From assembly GCA_963930655.1 (NCBI GenBank), contig OZ005608.1, forward strand, positions 10,664,001-10,728,000: DNA of 64,000 bases, in the 5' to 3' direction. The notes beneath the pieces were generated by a model. It saw nothing but the letters and a program-made list of their open reading frames with translations. It was not told the DNA's origin and made no database searches. Each line of letters begins with the position of its first letter. The stretch's first letter is position 1. This DNA is from Myrica gale. Lineage: Eukaryota > Streptophyta > Magnoliopsida > Fagales > Myricaceae. Shown piece after piece: positions 44,101-53,011 of the stretch. Made by a program: the position numbers and the translations under genes.

Positions 44101-46784
44101 ACAAAGGTCTGTCGGTGAAGTTCAATGAATCATCCCGTGAGTTTCATGCCCAGAAATGCTCGAATGAGCATGGTAGATATATTGTGTTGGTGGAGTTTGG
44201 GGACAGAAGGCGAAGGGGGGCAGTCAGGATCCCTGAGGGGCGATCGGGCTTTGGATGGCAAGCTTTCGCTCAGACTTGCGAGGAGATGGTCTCTGTCATT
44301 GGTGAGCTGCGTCGATCAACCTCGGGGTATGCAGGGTTAGAGTTTAGGCCGGGAGTTTCCTTTGCCCAACTGGTGAGGGGTGGCTCGCCGGAGATGATGA
44401 AGGAGGATGGTGAGGGGGAGCTTCGTACCCATCATGAAGGCAACGTTAACCTGACAAGGCAGGCCAAAGTTGGCTTCCCAATGGCGGCTTCTGCAGGTCG
44501 AAGTCTGTCATCAGCTGTCTTCCCAATGGGCGAAGAAGGTCACGTGAATTATTTTCGAAAAGATGCTTTTGGGGGGGCATTATGGGCACATTTACTACGC
44601 CTGCGTGCTGAGCTGGAGAGCATTTTCGAATTAATGGAGGAACCCAGGAGGCCCTTGAGCTGTTTCACGTGTGGTTCTTCGAAGGTGGGCTCGGTACCTC
44701 TTGAGTTGGGCCGAGGGCCTCACTCAACGTTATGTCAACCCGGCCCATTGACCCAGTTATTCGAGCTTGCGGCTGTGGGGAAATCGACTGGGAAATCGGA
44801 GAAGGGTGATGGGCAGGATGATGGCCAGAAATCTTTGCCGGTGGATGGGTCTCCTCAGGCGACGCGGTCTGCGGTGGCAGGGCAGGATTCCGGCGACTTG
44901 CCGGCGCCGGATCAACCAGTAGATGTTGACGCAAAGAAGCGGGCAGTGCCGGAGACGTCGGGATGCAGCTTGTCGGCGCCAGACCAGGTTGACCTTCATG
45001 ATGGGTCGTCCCAGAGGGGGATCCCGACGTGGTCTGTGGTGGCCGGGAAGGGTTCCGGCGACTCGTCGGAGCCAGCTCAGACTGTAGAAGTTGGCGACAA
45101 GAAGTGGGCAGCGCCGGAGACGTCGAGATTCAGCTTTTCGAGGCCAGACACAGCCGATCTTCAGGATGGGATGCTCCATAGGAGGTCTGGAGGTGGGGGA
45201 GGGCTTTCGGGGGATACTTTTCAGGATCTGTCTTCTGGGGCTCCATTCGGTGGTCTGGAGGTGGGGGAGGGCTTTCGGGGGACCCTCTCTGGAGGTGACA
45301 CCAGTTCCTCTCTTGGGGCGCATTCTCTAGAGATAGAGGTTAGAGAGGTAAGCGAGCCTCTACGTGACCCCGTGGAGGAACTGGTGCCTGTTGACCCCTT
45401 GGCGGTCAGTTTTCCTAGAGACGGTTTGGAGGGGAAATCTCCAGATTGGGTATTAGATATGGTTTCCTCTGTAGGACATTTGGTTGGAGTGTCGAGTGAT
45501 GGTCACGAGGAGGAGTTGAGGAATCTCTTCGTTGCTTTGGAACGCAATCGGGTACCGCTTCGCTAAAACAAATCCAACAAATCAGGGGGACGGATGATTC
45601 GGGAGTTAAAGGGATTGCATTCATCGATTAATTATGAAGGGTCTTCTTCGACCGCTAGGCAGACCAAAAACAAAGGGCAGACTTTGGCTTTGATTGTGTA
45701 ATAGGGTGGGGTTTCTTTTGAGGGTGGGGCTTTCGTTTGTTGGGTTAGTTTGGCAGTGCTTGGCGCCGTGGGAGGTCTTTGGTTGTGGGGAAGTGGTGGC
45801 TTTGGATTGTATTGGCTTTGGGTTGTATTGCCTTGGGAGGTCTTTTGTTGTGGGGTTTGGGTTTGGATTTTCAGTATAGTCCCTTGTATTGTTGATCCCT
45901 CTGTTTTGTGCTTTTGTTTTTTCTCTTTAATAAGATTGTCTTACTTATCAAAAAAAAAAAAAGTTTATGCAACCTACTTCAAAGTAAATGAACGGCTGCT
46001 TCAGCCATAACACAAGGAACTCAATGCTGCAGATAAGTTGCAATTTAACTTACAAGAAATAACCTATTTAATGAACATGAAATTTAGAAAAAGGAATCCT
46101 CAATGTACTAATATGCTCTCCATTTTGCATAGAGTTGTAGTCTTGCTATTTTGATGTCTCCTATCACTGCTGGCAACGTCCTTTGTGACTTTGCCATTCT
46201 GACTGTAGTAGATGGTAGCCAGTCCATGCAAGCGCAAACCTATATGCTTTAGTCAACTTACATGGATAAACACTTCTATACGTAATGTGGCAACATTTAA
46301 ATTACAAGGTGTAGAAGTGACAAAATCTTATCTAATCCAAAAATGGATTACCTTCTTGACATCAGATACGGTGGATTTGTAAAAAGATATCCATTACCTG
46401 CTATATGTTGTGCAATTGGTTCTTGGTGGGGTTTATTACCTCATTGGTCTGTATATATATAGTTCTTTTTTTATTCTCTTTTTCTCGAGATTGTTTACCC
46501 TGATGATTTTCATGTGTAGGACGCTGCTTTTTCGGGAGGTGCTTATACTACTAAACAGACTTGTTTCCAACCCTGCATATTCTGTTTCTGCCTTGCGAGT
46601 CTTAACAAATAGCAGGGATATGGCCAGCTTGACCATTTACATTGCCAATAGGTTGTCCCGAAAAGATCAGAGACATGGGCAGCCTGACAGCATGATTAGA
46701 CAGATGAGGGAATCTGAAATTGTGAATTTAGCTCAAGTATTCAAGAAAAGGGTTTTCACATATTTAGGAGATAGCATAACCTAG
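26134..46784 (+). CDS. SUV2: SUV2, plant ATRIP homologue (ATR-interacting DNA-damage checkpoint protein), 12 exons
   Basis: ATRIP binds ATR kinase and recruits it to RPA-coated single-stranded DNA. Exons with matching GT/AG: 26134-26481, 27228-27266, 28271-28389, 30891 or 30925-31075, 31166-31518, 32387-32455, 32886-32968, 40544-40876, 40961-41067, 41667-41809, 42954-43150, 46520-46784 (TAG). Phases agree at every junction except exon 3 to 4. There only the weak acceptor before 30891 keeps frame; the better AGs before 30925 and 30934 do not. The acidic N-terminus [20 protein letters not shown] leads to a coiled-coil-like stretch ([37 protein letters not shown]). Later come [59 protein letters not shown] and the end [14 protein letters not shown]. 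About 740 residues. No in-frame ATG precedes the N-terminus; the expected position reads ATC (26134). Introns 7 and 11 contain LINEs. Confidence 0.88.
27310..27520 (+). mobile_element. tRNA-derived SINE with 13-bp target duplication (SUV2 intron 2)
   Basis: A-box TGGTGTGGTGG at 27327-27337 and B-box GTTCGAGCCCC at 27371-27381 form an internal Pol III promoter. The element ends in a 17-base A-run. TTCTGCATAATAA flanks it exactly at 27297-27309 and 27521-27533. Confidence 0.92.
28125..28146. repeat. (CT)n microsatellite
   Basis: Uninterrupted CT dinucleotides in SUV2 intron 3, followed by CTAT repeats to about 28180. Confidence 0.85.
28845..29975 (-). mobile_element. Putative LTR in SUV2 intron 3
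   Basis: On the minus strand the stretch begins TATAACACCCGTCACCTAAA near 29975, resembling a gypsy LTR start, and contains a TTATAAGGG-type promoter motif near 29510 and a CT-rich tract at 29430-29465. No coding frame, partner LTR or target duplication seen; the right part of the boundary is uncertain. Confidence 0.35.
30288..30625 (+). mobile_element. Fragment of the CACTA-like element family (SUV2 intron 3)
   Basis: Shares long near-identical blocks with 54.85-55.22 kb, for example AAAGTGATAAGTGTTCGAAC and ACCGTTTTAACGGTCATGTG. It contains two copies of a roughly 80-bp unit starting TTTTATTTTCATTCAAACCC. Terminal CACTA repeats are absent here. Confidence 0.7.
33367..35172 (+). pseudogene. 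LINE ORF1, PUR-like lineage, frameshifted
   Basis: ATG at 33367 starts [20 protein letters not shown], the first N-terminal repeat, which runs IRFGRYGV before a shift near 33500 to [14 protein letters not shown]. The second repeat follows: [40 protein letters not shown]. Next is the shared [18 protein letters not shown]. The middle holds a 207-bp tandem duplication (34311-34724). The end has the conserved [20 protein letters not shown] and [10 protein letters not shown]. At least three frame changes. No zinc knuckle is visible. The function inferred is RNA coating, as for other LINE ORF1 proteins. Confidence 0.8.
34311..34724 (+). repeat. 207-bp tandem duplication in LINE ORF1 linker
   Basis: The blocks starting CCAACTCCTTCG at 34317 and 34524 are nearly identical and differ by exactly 207 bp (69 codons). 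Both encode [20 protein letters not shown]. Confidence 0.9.
35271..38919 (+). pseudogene. LINE ORF2: endonuclease and reverse transcriptase, frameshifted
   Basis: Starts [15 protein letters not shown] (AP endonuclease). It has LVCHQETK and [17 protein letters not shown], a stop at 35769-35771, and a frame change before [76 protein letters not shown], and [11 protein letters not shown] with the catalytic DD intact. Two compensating indels lie between 37090 and 37205. The zf-RVT region follows ([20 protein letters not shown]). A stop at 38757 is followed by the true C-terminus [14 protein letters not shown] ending at TAG 38917-38919. No RNase H. Confidence 0.88.
41285..41402 (-). mobile_element. 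SINE fragment (SUV2 intron 9)
   Basis: On the minus strand GAGCCTCGTTCAATTGGCAA fits an A-box and GGGTTTGAGCCCC a B-box of a tRNA-derived plant SINE. No tail or target duplication recognised. Confidence 0.6.
43838..45962 (+). mobile_element. ORF1-only 'half-LINE' in SUV2 intron 11
   Basis: A short 5' UTR, an intact ORF1 (43923-45566), residual ORF1 C-terminal sequence up to the stop at 45699-45701, a G/T-rich 3' UTR and a tail TTACTTATCAAAAAAAA (45940-45962). ORF2 is missing. In the full LINE at 33 kb, ORF2 begins at the point where the 3' UTR begins here. The 3' tail matches the family. Same orientation as SUV2. A target duplication was not found, and the left end is approximate; AAGATGAGCTTTCTT is directly repeated at about 43809-43839. 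Confidence 0.8.
43923..45566 (+). CDS. Intact LINE ORF1 protein of the PUR-like lineage (547 aa)
   Basis: First in-frame ATG at 43923 ([20 protein letters not shown]). Repeat 1, residues about 5-60: [39 protein letters not shown]. Repeat 2, about 75-135: [40 protein letters not shown]. Each has the look of several beta strands and one helix, as in PUR or PC4 nucleic-acid-binding folds; that is my inference. The region about 200-470 is a low-complexity linker with tandem repeats ([11 protein letters not shown]..., [11 protein letters not shown]...). C-terminus: [20 protein letters not shown] and [12 protein letters not shown], conserved in the copies at 35.1 and 62.7 kb. No CCHC knuckle. Uninterrupted. 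Likely an RNA-binding LINE protein; not a host SUV2 exon. Confidence 0.82.
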   Translation: MAFFRSLVVEAKTFHFSVSKLGLLTLSELSRKSQSSVRIGRNGVVWLANLFGKLEEGIDDKGLSVKFNESSREFHAQKCSNEHGRYIVLVEFGDRRRRGAVRIPEGRSGFGWQAFAQTCEEMVSVIGELRRSTSGYAGLEFRPGVSFAQLVRGGSPEMMKEDGEGELRTHHEGNVNLTRQAKVGFPMAASAGRSLSSAVFPMGEEGHVNYFRKDAFGGALWAHLLRLRAELESIFELMEEPRRPLSCFTCGSSKVGSVPLELGRGPHSTLCQPGPLTQLFELAAVGKSTGKSEKGDGQDDGQKSLPVDGSPQATRSAVAGQDSGDLPAPDQPVDVDAKKRAVPETSGCSLSAPDQVDLHDGSSQRGIPTWSVVAGKGSGDSSEPAQTVEVGDKKWAAPETSRFSFSRPDTADLQDGMLHRRSGGGGGLSGDTFQDLSSGAPFGGLEVGEGFRGTLSGGDTSSSLGAHSLEIEVREVSEPLRDPVEELVPVDPLAVSFPRDGLEGKSPDWVLDMVSSVGHLVGVSSDGHEEELRNLFVALERNRVPLR

Positions 46785-48320
46785 GAAAATCCCTTCCCAT
46801 GGTTAAAAATTTTGTTAGTTAGCTGCACTATGTAAGAATGGCCACTACAATGCTGCAAAAATGAGAGGTAGCCCTAATTAGATTCACCCCTTTTTTTCTT
46901 AATATTTTGGGTGGTGACCGTAAGATTCGGTTCTAATCTGGGAATTTTTGAGTAGCCTCTGCAGCTGAACAACATTTTGTTCGACTTGGAGTGGATCATG
47001 AAGATGATACAGATCCCAAGTTTCTATCGGTTGTCGGCATGTATAATTCTGGCCTATTTTTTTTGTAGAAAACCCGCTATACGTTATTGACTTTAATGTC
47101 AGTAGAGCTAATTAATATTTTGAATGTCGGCAGACGGAAGTGGAGTTGATTTTGTTGTCACATGCCGTGGTAACAATCAAACTTGGCCGGCTTTCCGTAT
47201 CAGTGAAATGAAGACGTACAGGACAGATGAATGAGATCATTTTTCATATCCCTTGTATTGGATTAGAAATGCAGTGCATGCGTGTATAATCTGCACAGCT
47301 TGCATTATTATTAAAGGTCGATTAGAAATCCTTGGGCATCTCTTTGCTGATGATCATCTTACATCTACTAGTTCCGGATTGCAGTGTGTATTTTCAGTTC
47401 TTGAACCAGTATTTTGACTTCACCAGTTTATGGTGTCGTGAGCAGTAAAGTTCTTTCCAGGGGCAATACCCAAAAATCTGAGAAGTCGATCGTTATTTAT
47501 CAGTCAATAGAACTAACTTCCTGAGGGAAACTAACTATAGAGGACTAAACACAATTAGAACCACTATCTTCCGTCTTGGCAAGGTAATCACCTCTAAGCA
47601 TAATTCTAGAAAACTATTTTCTTCCTTTGTAACCACGGATTGCTACCTTATCGGACTCAGTTTCAAAGACAACAATATATACAATAGCGATATTGCAGCA
47701 GAGAATCATATGTGGATAAGATGGAAATTAGATTTGGAAAATATCAAGCACCTCAACAATTCTATATAAAAAGCATGACTGAGTCTATAAAAAGAATTGG
47801 TTTTAAATTATCTGAACAGAAAACAGAGACCTATCGATAAGAGATCATAAACAAGAATTGTATCTGTATAAAGTTTATTACATAAATCCCATAGAATTGA
47901 AATTATCACCATTCAGACATGATAGAAAGAAGCATGGATTTGAGGAATTAACTCCCTTAATTCTTCCTAGAAATCCCAAAGATATCAATGAGAACAAGAT
48001 CTCAAAAACCTAACCAATGGAACAATCCAAGAGAATCTGTCTCTAGAATGACTAAAGAAAATCCAAAATCGCTATAGATACGTACATTCCAAATATAGTT
48101 TATTAGCAGATAGTTGAAAAACTAACCCGAAATTTTTCATGGAAAATGAAAACTTGGAACAATAATTATTTTCATCCGCGTAAAAGTTACATAAAAGCGA
48201 AGTATAGCTCAAATGGTGGAATTTGAGCTTTATTACGGTGGAGTTCCACCGAGTGCTAATGAGCACTTATTCAAGTACTCCATGATAAAGTGTACAAATA
48301 AAGTTCGCGGGCCGAAAATA
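46785..48320. other. Convergent intergenic region (3' flanks of SUV2 and the NLR gene)
   Basis: Probably holds 3' UTRs of both genes. No additional coding exon, tRNA or repeat recognised. Confidence 0.5.
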
Positions 48321-51149
48321 CTACTTCCAATATGGAGGAAGTTCATGGCTTCGATTGTGGGCAGAAACCTCTCTTTCGATCGATCTATATAACGAGTAGA
48401 CATCCCAGCCACCATCTCTCCAATAGGTAGAGTTAATCTCGGGTACATGTGCGACCTTCCAATAATCCCCACCTTCTATGTCTGGACGTAATTTCTCGAC
48501 TAACTCAACAGGCATGTCAAAAAATTCCAGCAGTTTCAGCTTGCTAAGATGTTCAATACCTAATGGCAGCCTGTACAACGATTTGCAGCGCTGGAGTATT
48601 AGCTTTTCAAGGGAAGGCAGTGCTCCCATGTTTACTCTTACCATCTTCAGTTCATCCAATGTATCAAGGCCTAAAAACTGGAGCCTCTGAAATCCTTCAG
48701 CCTTAAAATGCAATGTATCTCCCTCATAAACCTGCAGGAATTCCAGATGTACGAGATTGGGCAAATGTTGAATCGATTCAAGTGGGTCATCTCGTAGTTG
48801 ACTCCACTTCAAAGATAACTTGGCCAAACTATGAAGAGAAGATATCCATTGCGGTAACTTCTCCAAGCGTCCTGACAAGTATAGCCGCTGAAGAGATGGA
48901 GGGGGGGAAGATAGGCATTCAAGATCGATGATCTCGTTCTCTTCTGTTGAAGTTATAGACAGAGTACGGAGGTTTGTTAGCTTTTCAATGGAAGAGCAAA
49001 GAGCAACCCCATTTTCTCTTCTGAACTTCACAATGCCTAGCCTCCGCAGTTGATTCAGCTTTCCAAGCTCTATCATAATGACATCTCCACACTGATCTGC
49101 CTCTATGAAGCAGAGCTTCTGTAAGGACCTGAGATTTCCTATATGTGCCATGGTCTTGAAACCATACTTGGAATTGAAGTGTGCATAGGATTGTATCTCG
49201 TACCGATACACCAAAAGGTGGCGAAGTTTCTGAAGCTGTGAGATCTCAACCGGCAAAACATTGATGCATGTATGTTTAAGATCAAATGTCTCCAGGTTCT
49301 GAAGATTCCCAATTGTTTTTGGAATGGCTTTTATCTTTGTGCCCCTCAAGCTTAGATATTTCAGATGCAACAGCTTGACGATTTCATCTGGAAACACCTC
49401 TAGAGCTGCACCTTCCAAATCTAACACATTGAGAAGCTTACAATCAAGAACAAACAAACTGGGTTGAGAGGACTGAGAGAGTGAATCTACCCTTCGAAAC
49501 ATGAGCAAAGAACGAAGTCGAGAGATGCTCTGGCTATCGTGTAGATCCGGCATGGTTTTATGTATTGATAGACGACGAACTTTTTCTGGCCACATCGTGT
49601 CTTGTCCTCGAGCTATTGTCACAAAGTTTTGGTCTCTCGACTTCCGAATGATTATTTCACGAAGCAAGTCATGGACGCGGCATGTTTTGATCCTCCCTTC
49701 ACTGGTTGTCCCGGCCACTTGGATCAGGCTTCTGTTCAAGAGCTCGTAGAGGTAGCTGTCTGCAACTTCTTCCAATGTCATTCCTTCTCTGGCTTTCACA
49801 AATCCCTCCGCTATCCATAATCGGATTAGTCTCATTTTGTCAATGAGATGGTAGTCAGGAAAGACGCTCAAATACAGAAAAGAAGACTTGAGATGGGAAG
49901 GCAAATCATAATAACTGAGTGACAGTATTTTTTCCATACTATTGAGCCTGACGTTTTCTTTGAGTTCGTCAGAAAGGCTACGCTGAATCATATCCCATTC
50001 CTCTATCCTCTCCTTGGTCCCCAAAACACCGCTGATTGTCACAATTGCAAGTGGCAACCCTTCACACCTTGCAAGGATACTTTCTGTAGGACTCTTCAAA
50101 GCCGGAGGGCAAGTGTCTTCACCAAAAGTATTCCGGCAAAATAAAGTCCAGGACTCTTCACCAGACAAAGGGTTCAGAGGAAAGACGTTACCATTGAACT
50201 CCTTGCAGGAGGCAGAGGCGACTTCAGAATTACGTGTTGTGAGCATTACTCGACTGCAACTGCTGTCTGGCAAGACATATTTCAGAGCATCCCAATCATC
50301 TATATGCCACACGTCATCTAACACAATGAGGTACCTCTTCTGCTGCAAAAAGTTTTTGATTTTCGTTCTTAGCTGATCATTGCTCATGCCGTCCACTCCT
50401 TGAGGAACTGGTTTCTTCTTCACCTTGTACAGTTGCTGAAGCATGTCTTTTAGGAGCTCTTCCATCTTAAACGACTCAGAAACGGTAATCCAAGCACGGT
50501 ATTTGAAGTGGAGCTTCACTTGTTCATCTTCGTAAACTCTCTTCACCAGGGTGGTTTTCCCCAAACCTCCCATTCCAACCACCGAAAACGCTTTGCGTCC
50601 AGCGTCGCCCTTGGTAAGCCAGCTGATCAGCTCCTTTTGGGGCTTATCGATGCCCACTAGATCAGCCTCTTCAACCAGGAGGGCATCCTGTCGACGGTCA
50701 TAGCGTCTTCTAGCAACAATATTTGCCCCAGCTAGTACTGTAGTTTCGCCTTGGAATCTCTGACGTCCCTCAGAGATGCTAGACATTCTGGATCTGATTT
50801 GTTGCATATCTAACGCAATCTGGTGTCGAGCTTTCAAGTTCTTTATGGTGGAAACAATTTTACTAAGAGAAGCATTTAAGTCATGCCTAGAAGGATGTGT
50901 GAGGCGAAGCCTGTATTCATCAAGAGCATCTTCAATGTCATGAGCCACGTCTCTCACTTGCTTCACCCACACATCGACTTCAGGATTCCTCTCTTCCATT
51001 TCATCAGCAGCTATTAGGAAAGCTTTGATTTGCTCGAATTCGTCTGCAATCCACACAACTTGATCCTTGACCCCCGTCAGTAGTTTTACCTCTTCTTGAA
51101 CCAAAGACATGAGCTTGTCGAGTACAGCGTCTACCGGAATTTCAGCCAT
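48321..51149 (-). CDS. CC-NBS-LRR disease-resistance protein, RPM1-like
   Basis: A 942-residue intracellular immune receptor encoded by one exon; ATG at 51147-51149, TAG at 48321-48323. The Rx-type coiled-coil spans about residues 1-130 with the EDVID-like DIEDALDEY (71-79). NB-ARC: P-loop GMGGLGKTT (192-200), kinase-2 LIVLDDVW (274-281), SRVMLTTRN (299-307), GLPLAI (364-369), FLYLSVFPDY (424-433), and an MHD-site variant RVHDLL (491-496), with V in place of M. Leucine-rich repeats from about 540 to 920, including LLHLKYLSLRGTKIKAIPKT and LPSLEKLILQRCKSLYRLP. Length and motif order fit RPM1-like CNLs. No stop or shift, so it looks functional. It is alone in the window. Pathogen specificity cannot be read from sequence. 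Confidence 0.96.
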   Translation of the reverse strand: MAEIPVDAVLDKLMSLVQEEVKLLTGVKDQVVWIADEFEQIKAFLIAADEMEERNPEVDVWVKQVRDVAHDIEDALDEYRLRLTHPSRHDLNASLSKIVSTIKNLKARHQIALDMQQIRSRMSSISEGRQRFQGETTVLAGANIVARRRYDRRQDALLVEEADLVGIDKPQKELISWLTKGDAGRKAFSVVGMGGLGKTTLVKRVYEDEQVKLHFKYRAWITVSESFKMEELLKDMLQQLYKVKKKPVPQGVDGMSNDQLRTKIKNFLQQKRYLIVLDDVWHIDDWDALKYVLPDSSCSRVMLTTRNSEVASASCKEFNGNVFPLNPLSGEESWTLFCRNTFGEDTCPPALKSPTESILARCEGLPLAIVTISGVLGTKERIEEWDMIQRSLSDELKENVRLNSMEKILSLSYYDLPSHLKSSFLYLSVFPDYHLIDKMRLIRLWIAEGFVKAREGMTLEEVADSYLYELLNRSLIQVAGTTSEGRIKTCRVHDLLREIIIRKSRDQNFVTIARGQDTMWPEKVRRLSIHKTMPDLHDSQSISRLRSLLMFRRVDSLSQSSQPSLFVLDCKLLNVLDLEGAALEVFPDEIVKLLHLKYLSLRGTKIKAIPKTIGNLQNLETFDLKHTCINVLPVEISQLQKLRHLLVYRYEIQSYAHFNSKYGFKTMAHIGNLRSLQKLCFIEADQCGDVIMIELGKLNQLRRLGIVKFRRENGVALCSSIEKLTNLRTLSITSTEENEIIDLECLSSPPPSLQRLYLSGRLEKLPQWISSLHSLAKLSLKWSQLRDDPLESIQHLPNLVHLEFLQVYEGDTLHFKAEGFQRLQFLGLDTLDELKMVRVNMGALPSLEKLILQRCKSLYRLPLGIEHLSKLKLLEFFDMPVELVEKLRPDIEGGDYWKVAHVPEINSTYWRDGGWDVYSLYRSIEREVSAHNRSHELPPYWK

Positions 51150-52141
51150 TGTTTATGAATGGTTCTTGGGTTTTTGGTAAACTTTTGTGCTTGAGACTGT
51201 AAAGGAACTGGGATTTTGGAGAAGAAACAAGGGTAACTGGAGATTAGTTTTTTGTCTGTATTTTTGGGCTGCTCTTCATATGTAAGTATGTAACTATTCG
51301 ATATTTGGATTCTGCATCTTATACTGTGAAGATCTATAGCCACCCGGGTCAGATTGTAAAGGGAGGGAGAAATGGTCAAGTTTCCCAATACACTCACCAG
51401 ATGCACCTAATTTTCCATCCTATGAAGTAGTCAATGAATTCTTTTACTTCCGCTCCAGGCTACTTGAAATTTCTTATTGGAAAGAGAATTCTATACGCTT
51501 CTTCCTAACGTTATTACCTTGTACTTTCCTCTCTAAATTTATGTCATGCCCCTTGGTAAGGTTCCACGCTAGTTCGTTTGCACCCGATTTCAATCTAGTC
51601 AAAACTGCCAACTTCTCTTCTAGATTTTGAGCTCCACACTCGAAAGTCAAGCTCATCAATTTTCTCATTCTGTACGTGGTCCATTTAGATTTCTCAATTT
51701 GAACTGACATATTTTTTTGAATTTCACAATCCCACGTATTAGACCAAAATATTTTCGTCCCGAAGCGACGTCGTTAGAACTTTCCACTTAATTATGTTCA
51801 ACTTCAAATAATGGACATCCTTATCAATTTGAACACGGCATGCTTGCGACAAATTGTAGCCGCATAATCACCATGACTTCATCAAGTCGTTTCTGTCCAT
51901 AGATAATGTAATACTCGCCAGAGTTCCCTCCACCTGCTGCCTGACTGCTTTGTGTGTAATAATGGTCTCACTTTGTGTATTTTCCAGGCACAGCTCCGGT
52001 TGCCTCTCTTTTGACATCATTAGCTATCAGCCCTTCGAAGTTTATGTTTTATCACTTTCTGTGATTATGGGTCATTCCGGCTTTTTGTCCGTCTTGGTTG
52101 TATGATCTTTTGGCTCCTTGTTGGCTGTATGATCTTTTGGC
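51150..52141. other. 5' flank of the NLR gene
   Basis: No other gene recognised. Promoter and leader of the NLR gene presumably lie in the first few hundred bases. Confidence 0.5.
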
Positions 52142-53011
52142 TGAGAAGAAAAAGGTTAAATGAAGAGGGGAGAAAAATAGTAACAAAAGAAAAAATTTAA
52201 GCCGTTCGGTCTATCTCACATTTGAAATTTGAATCTTGACAATATCAAATATATCGTGATAATCATAATATCATATCAAATCTTTAAAGATGAAGAAATT
52301 TGAAATCTTGTGTTTGAAAAACGACATCTGAAGTTGATCGGACCTTGAAATTATAGGCACACGATCCCTGCTCCTTGCTGAACACGTCGCCTTTCTTTCT
52401 CTTTTTTTTTTTTGAATTTGATCGGACTTTGAAATCATATCATAAGCATATGATCTTGAAGAGGGGCCGAAAGTGATCGGATTTTGAAATCATATCATAG
52501 CACACGACCTTTTTTCTTCTTCTTTTTTTAATTTGATCGGACTTTGAAATCATATCATAGACACACGACCTTGAAGAGTGGCTGAAAGTGATCGGACCTT
52601 GAAATCATAAGCACACGATCGATCCTTGCCAAACATATCTCATGCACTCTCTTTTTTCTTTCTCTTTCATTCACCCTCTTTTTTTTTTCATAAACGCAAT
52701 AAGTACAACTAAGGTGAAAATGCACTAGTGAGATAGCTCTTAGCTCTTGACTCTTTGCAAGAGACATTCAAATGAAAGTGACAAAATTTTCAACATTTAA
52801 GGATCCTGAAGACATGTTTTGTTGCTCTGATACCAAGAAGAAAAGGTTAAATGAAGAGGGGAGAAAAATAGTAACAAGAGATTTAAGTGGTGTTTTGTAT
52901 CATGAGTGCATACAGATTATCAAATCTTTAAGTGGTGTCAAATCTTTGATATGGTGATAACATATCATATCAAATCTTTAAGATTTGATTATGATATTAT
53001 GATCTCTAACA
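52142..53011 (-). mobile_element. TRIM-like mini LTR retrotransposon, 0.87 kb
   Basis: On the minus strand the 5' LTR runs from 53011 (TGTTAGAGATCATAATATC) to about 52836 and is followed directly by TGGTATCAGAGC (52824-52835), the initiator-Met tRNA primer site. A second partial LTR at about 52142-52300 shares a block of about 45 bp that begins AGGTTAAATGAAGAGGGGAG on the plus strand. The interior has about five degenerate repeats of GATCGGACTTTGAAATCAT. No coding capacity. The 3' LTR is diverged and no target duplication is evident. Confidence 0.65.
52330..52615. repeat. Degenerate tandem repeats inside the TRIM-like element
   Basis: About five copies of TGATCGGACYTTGAAATCAT, most followed by ATCATA(A)GCACACGA, with irregular spacing. 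Confidence 0.75.

Noticed and set aside
43923..45566. The 547-residue frame as an alternative long exon of SUV2
   Set aside because: Exons 11 and 12 of SUV2 join in phase (AG|G) without it, and the frame is homologous to LINE ORF1 copies elsewhere in the window.
52330..52615. Repeat array considered as a CRISPR array
   Set aside because: Repeats are degenerate with irregular spacing, in a plant retrotransposon; not CRISPR.
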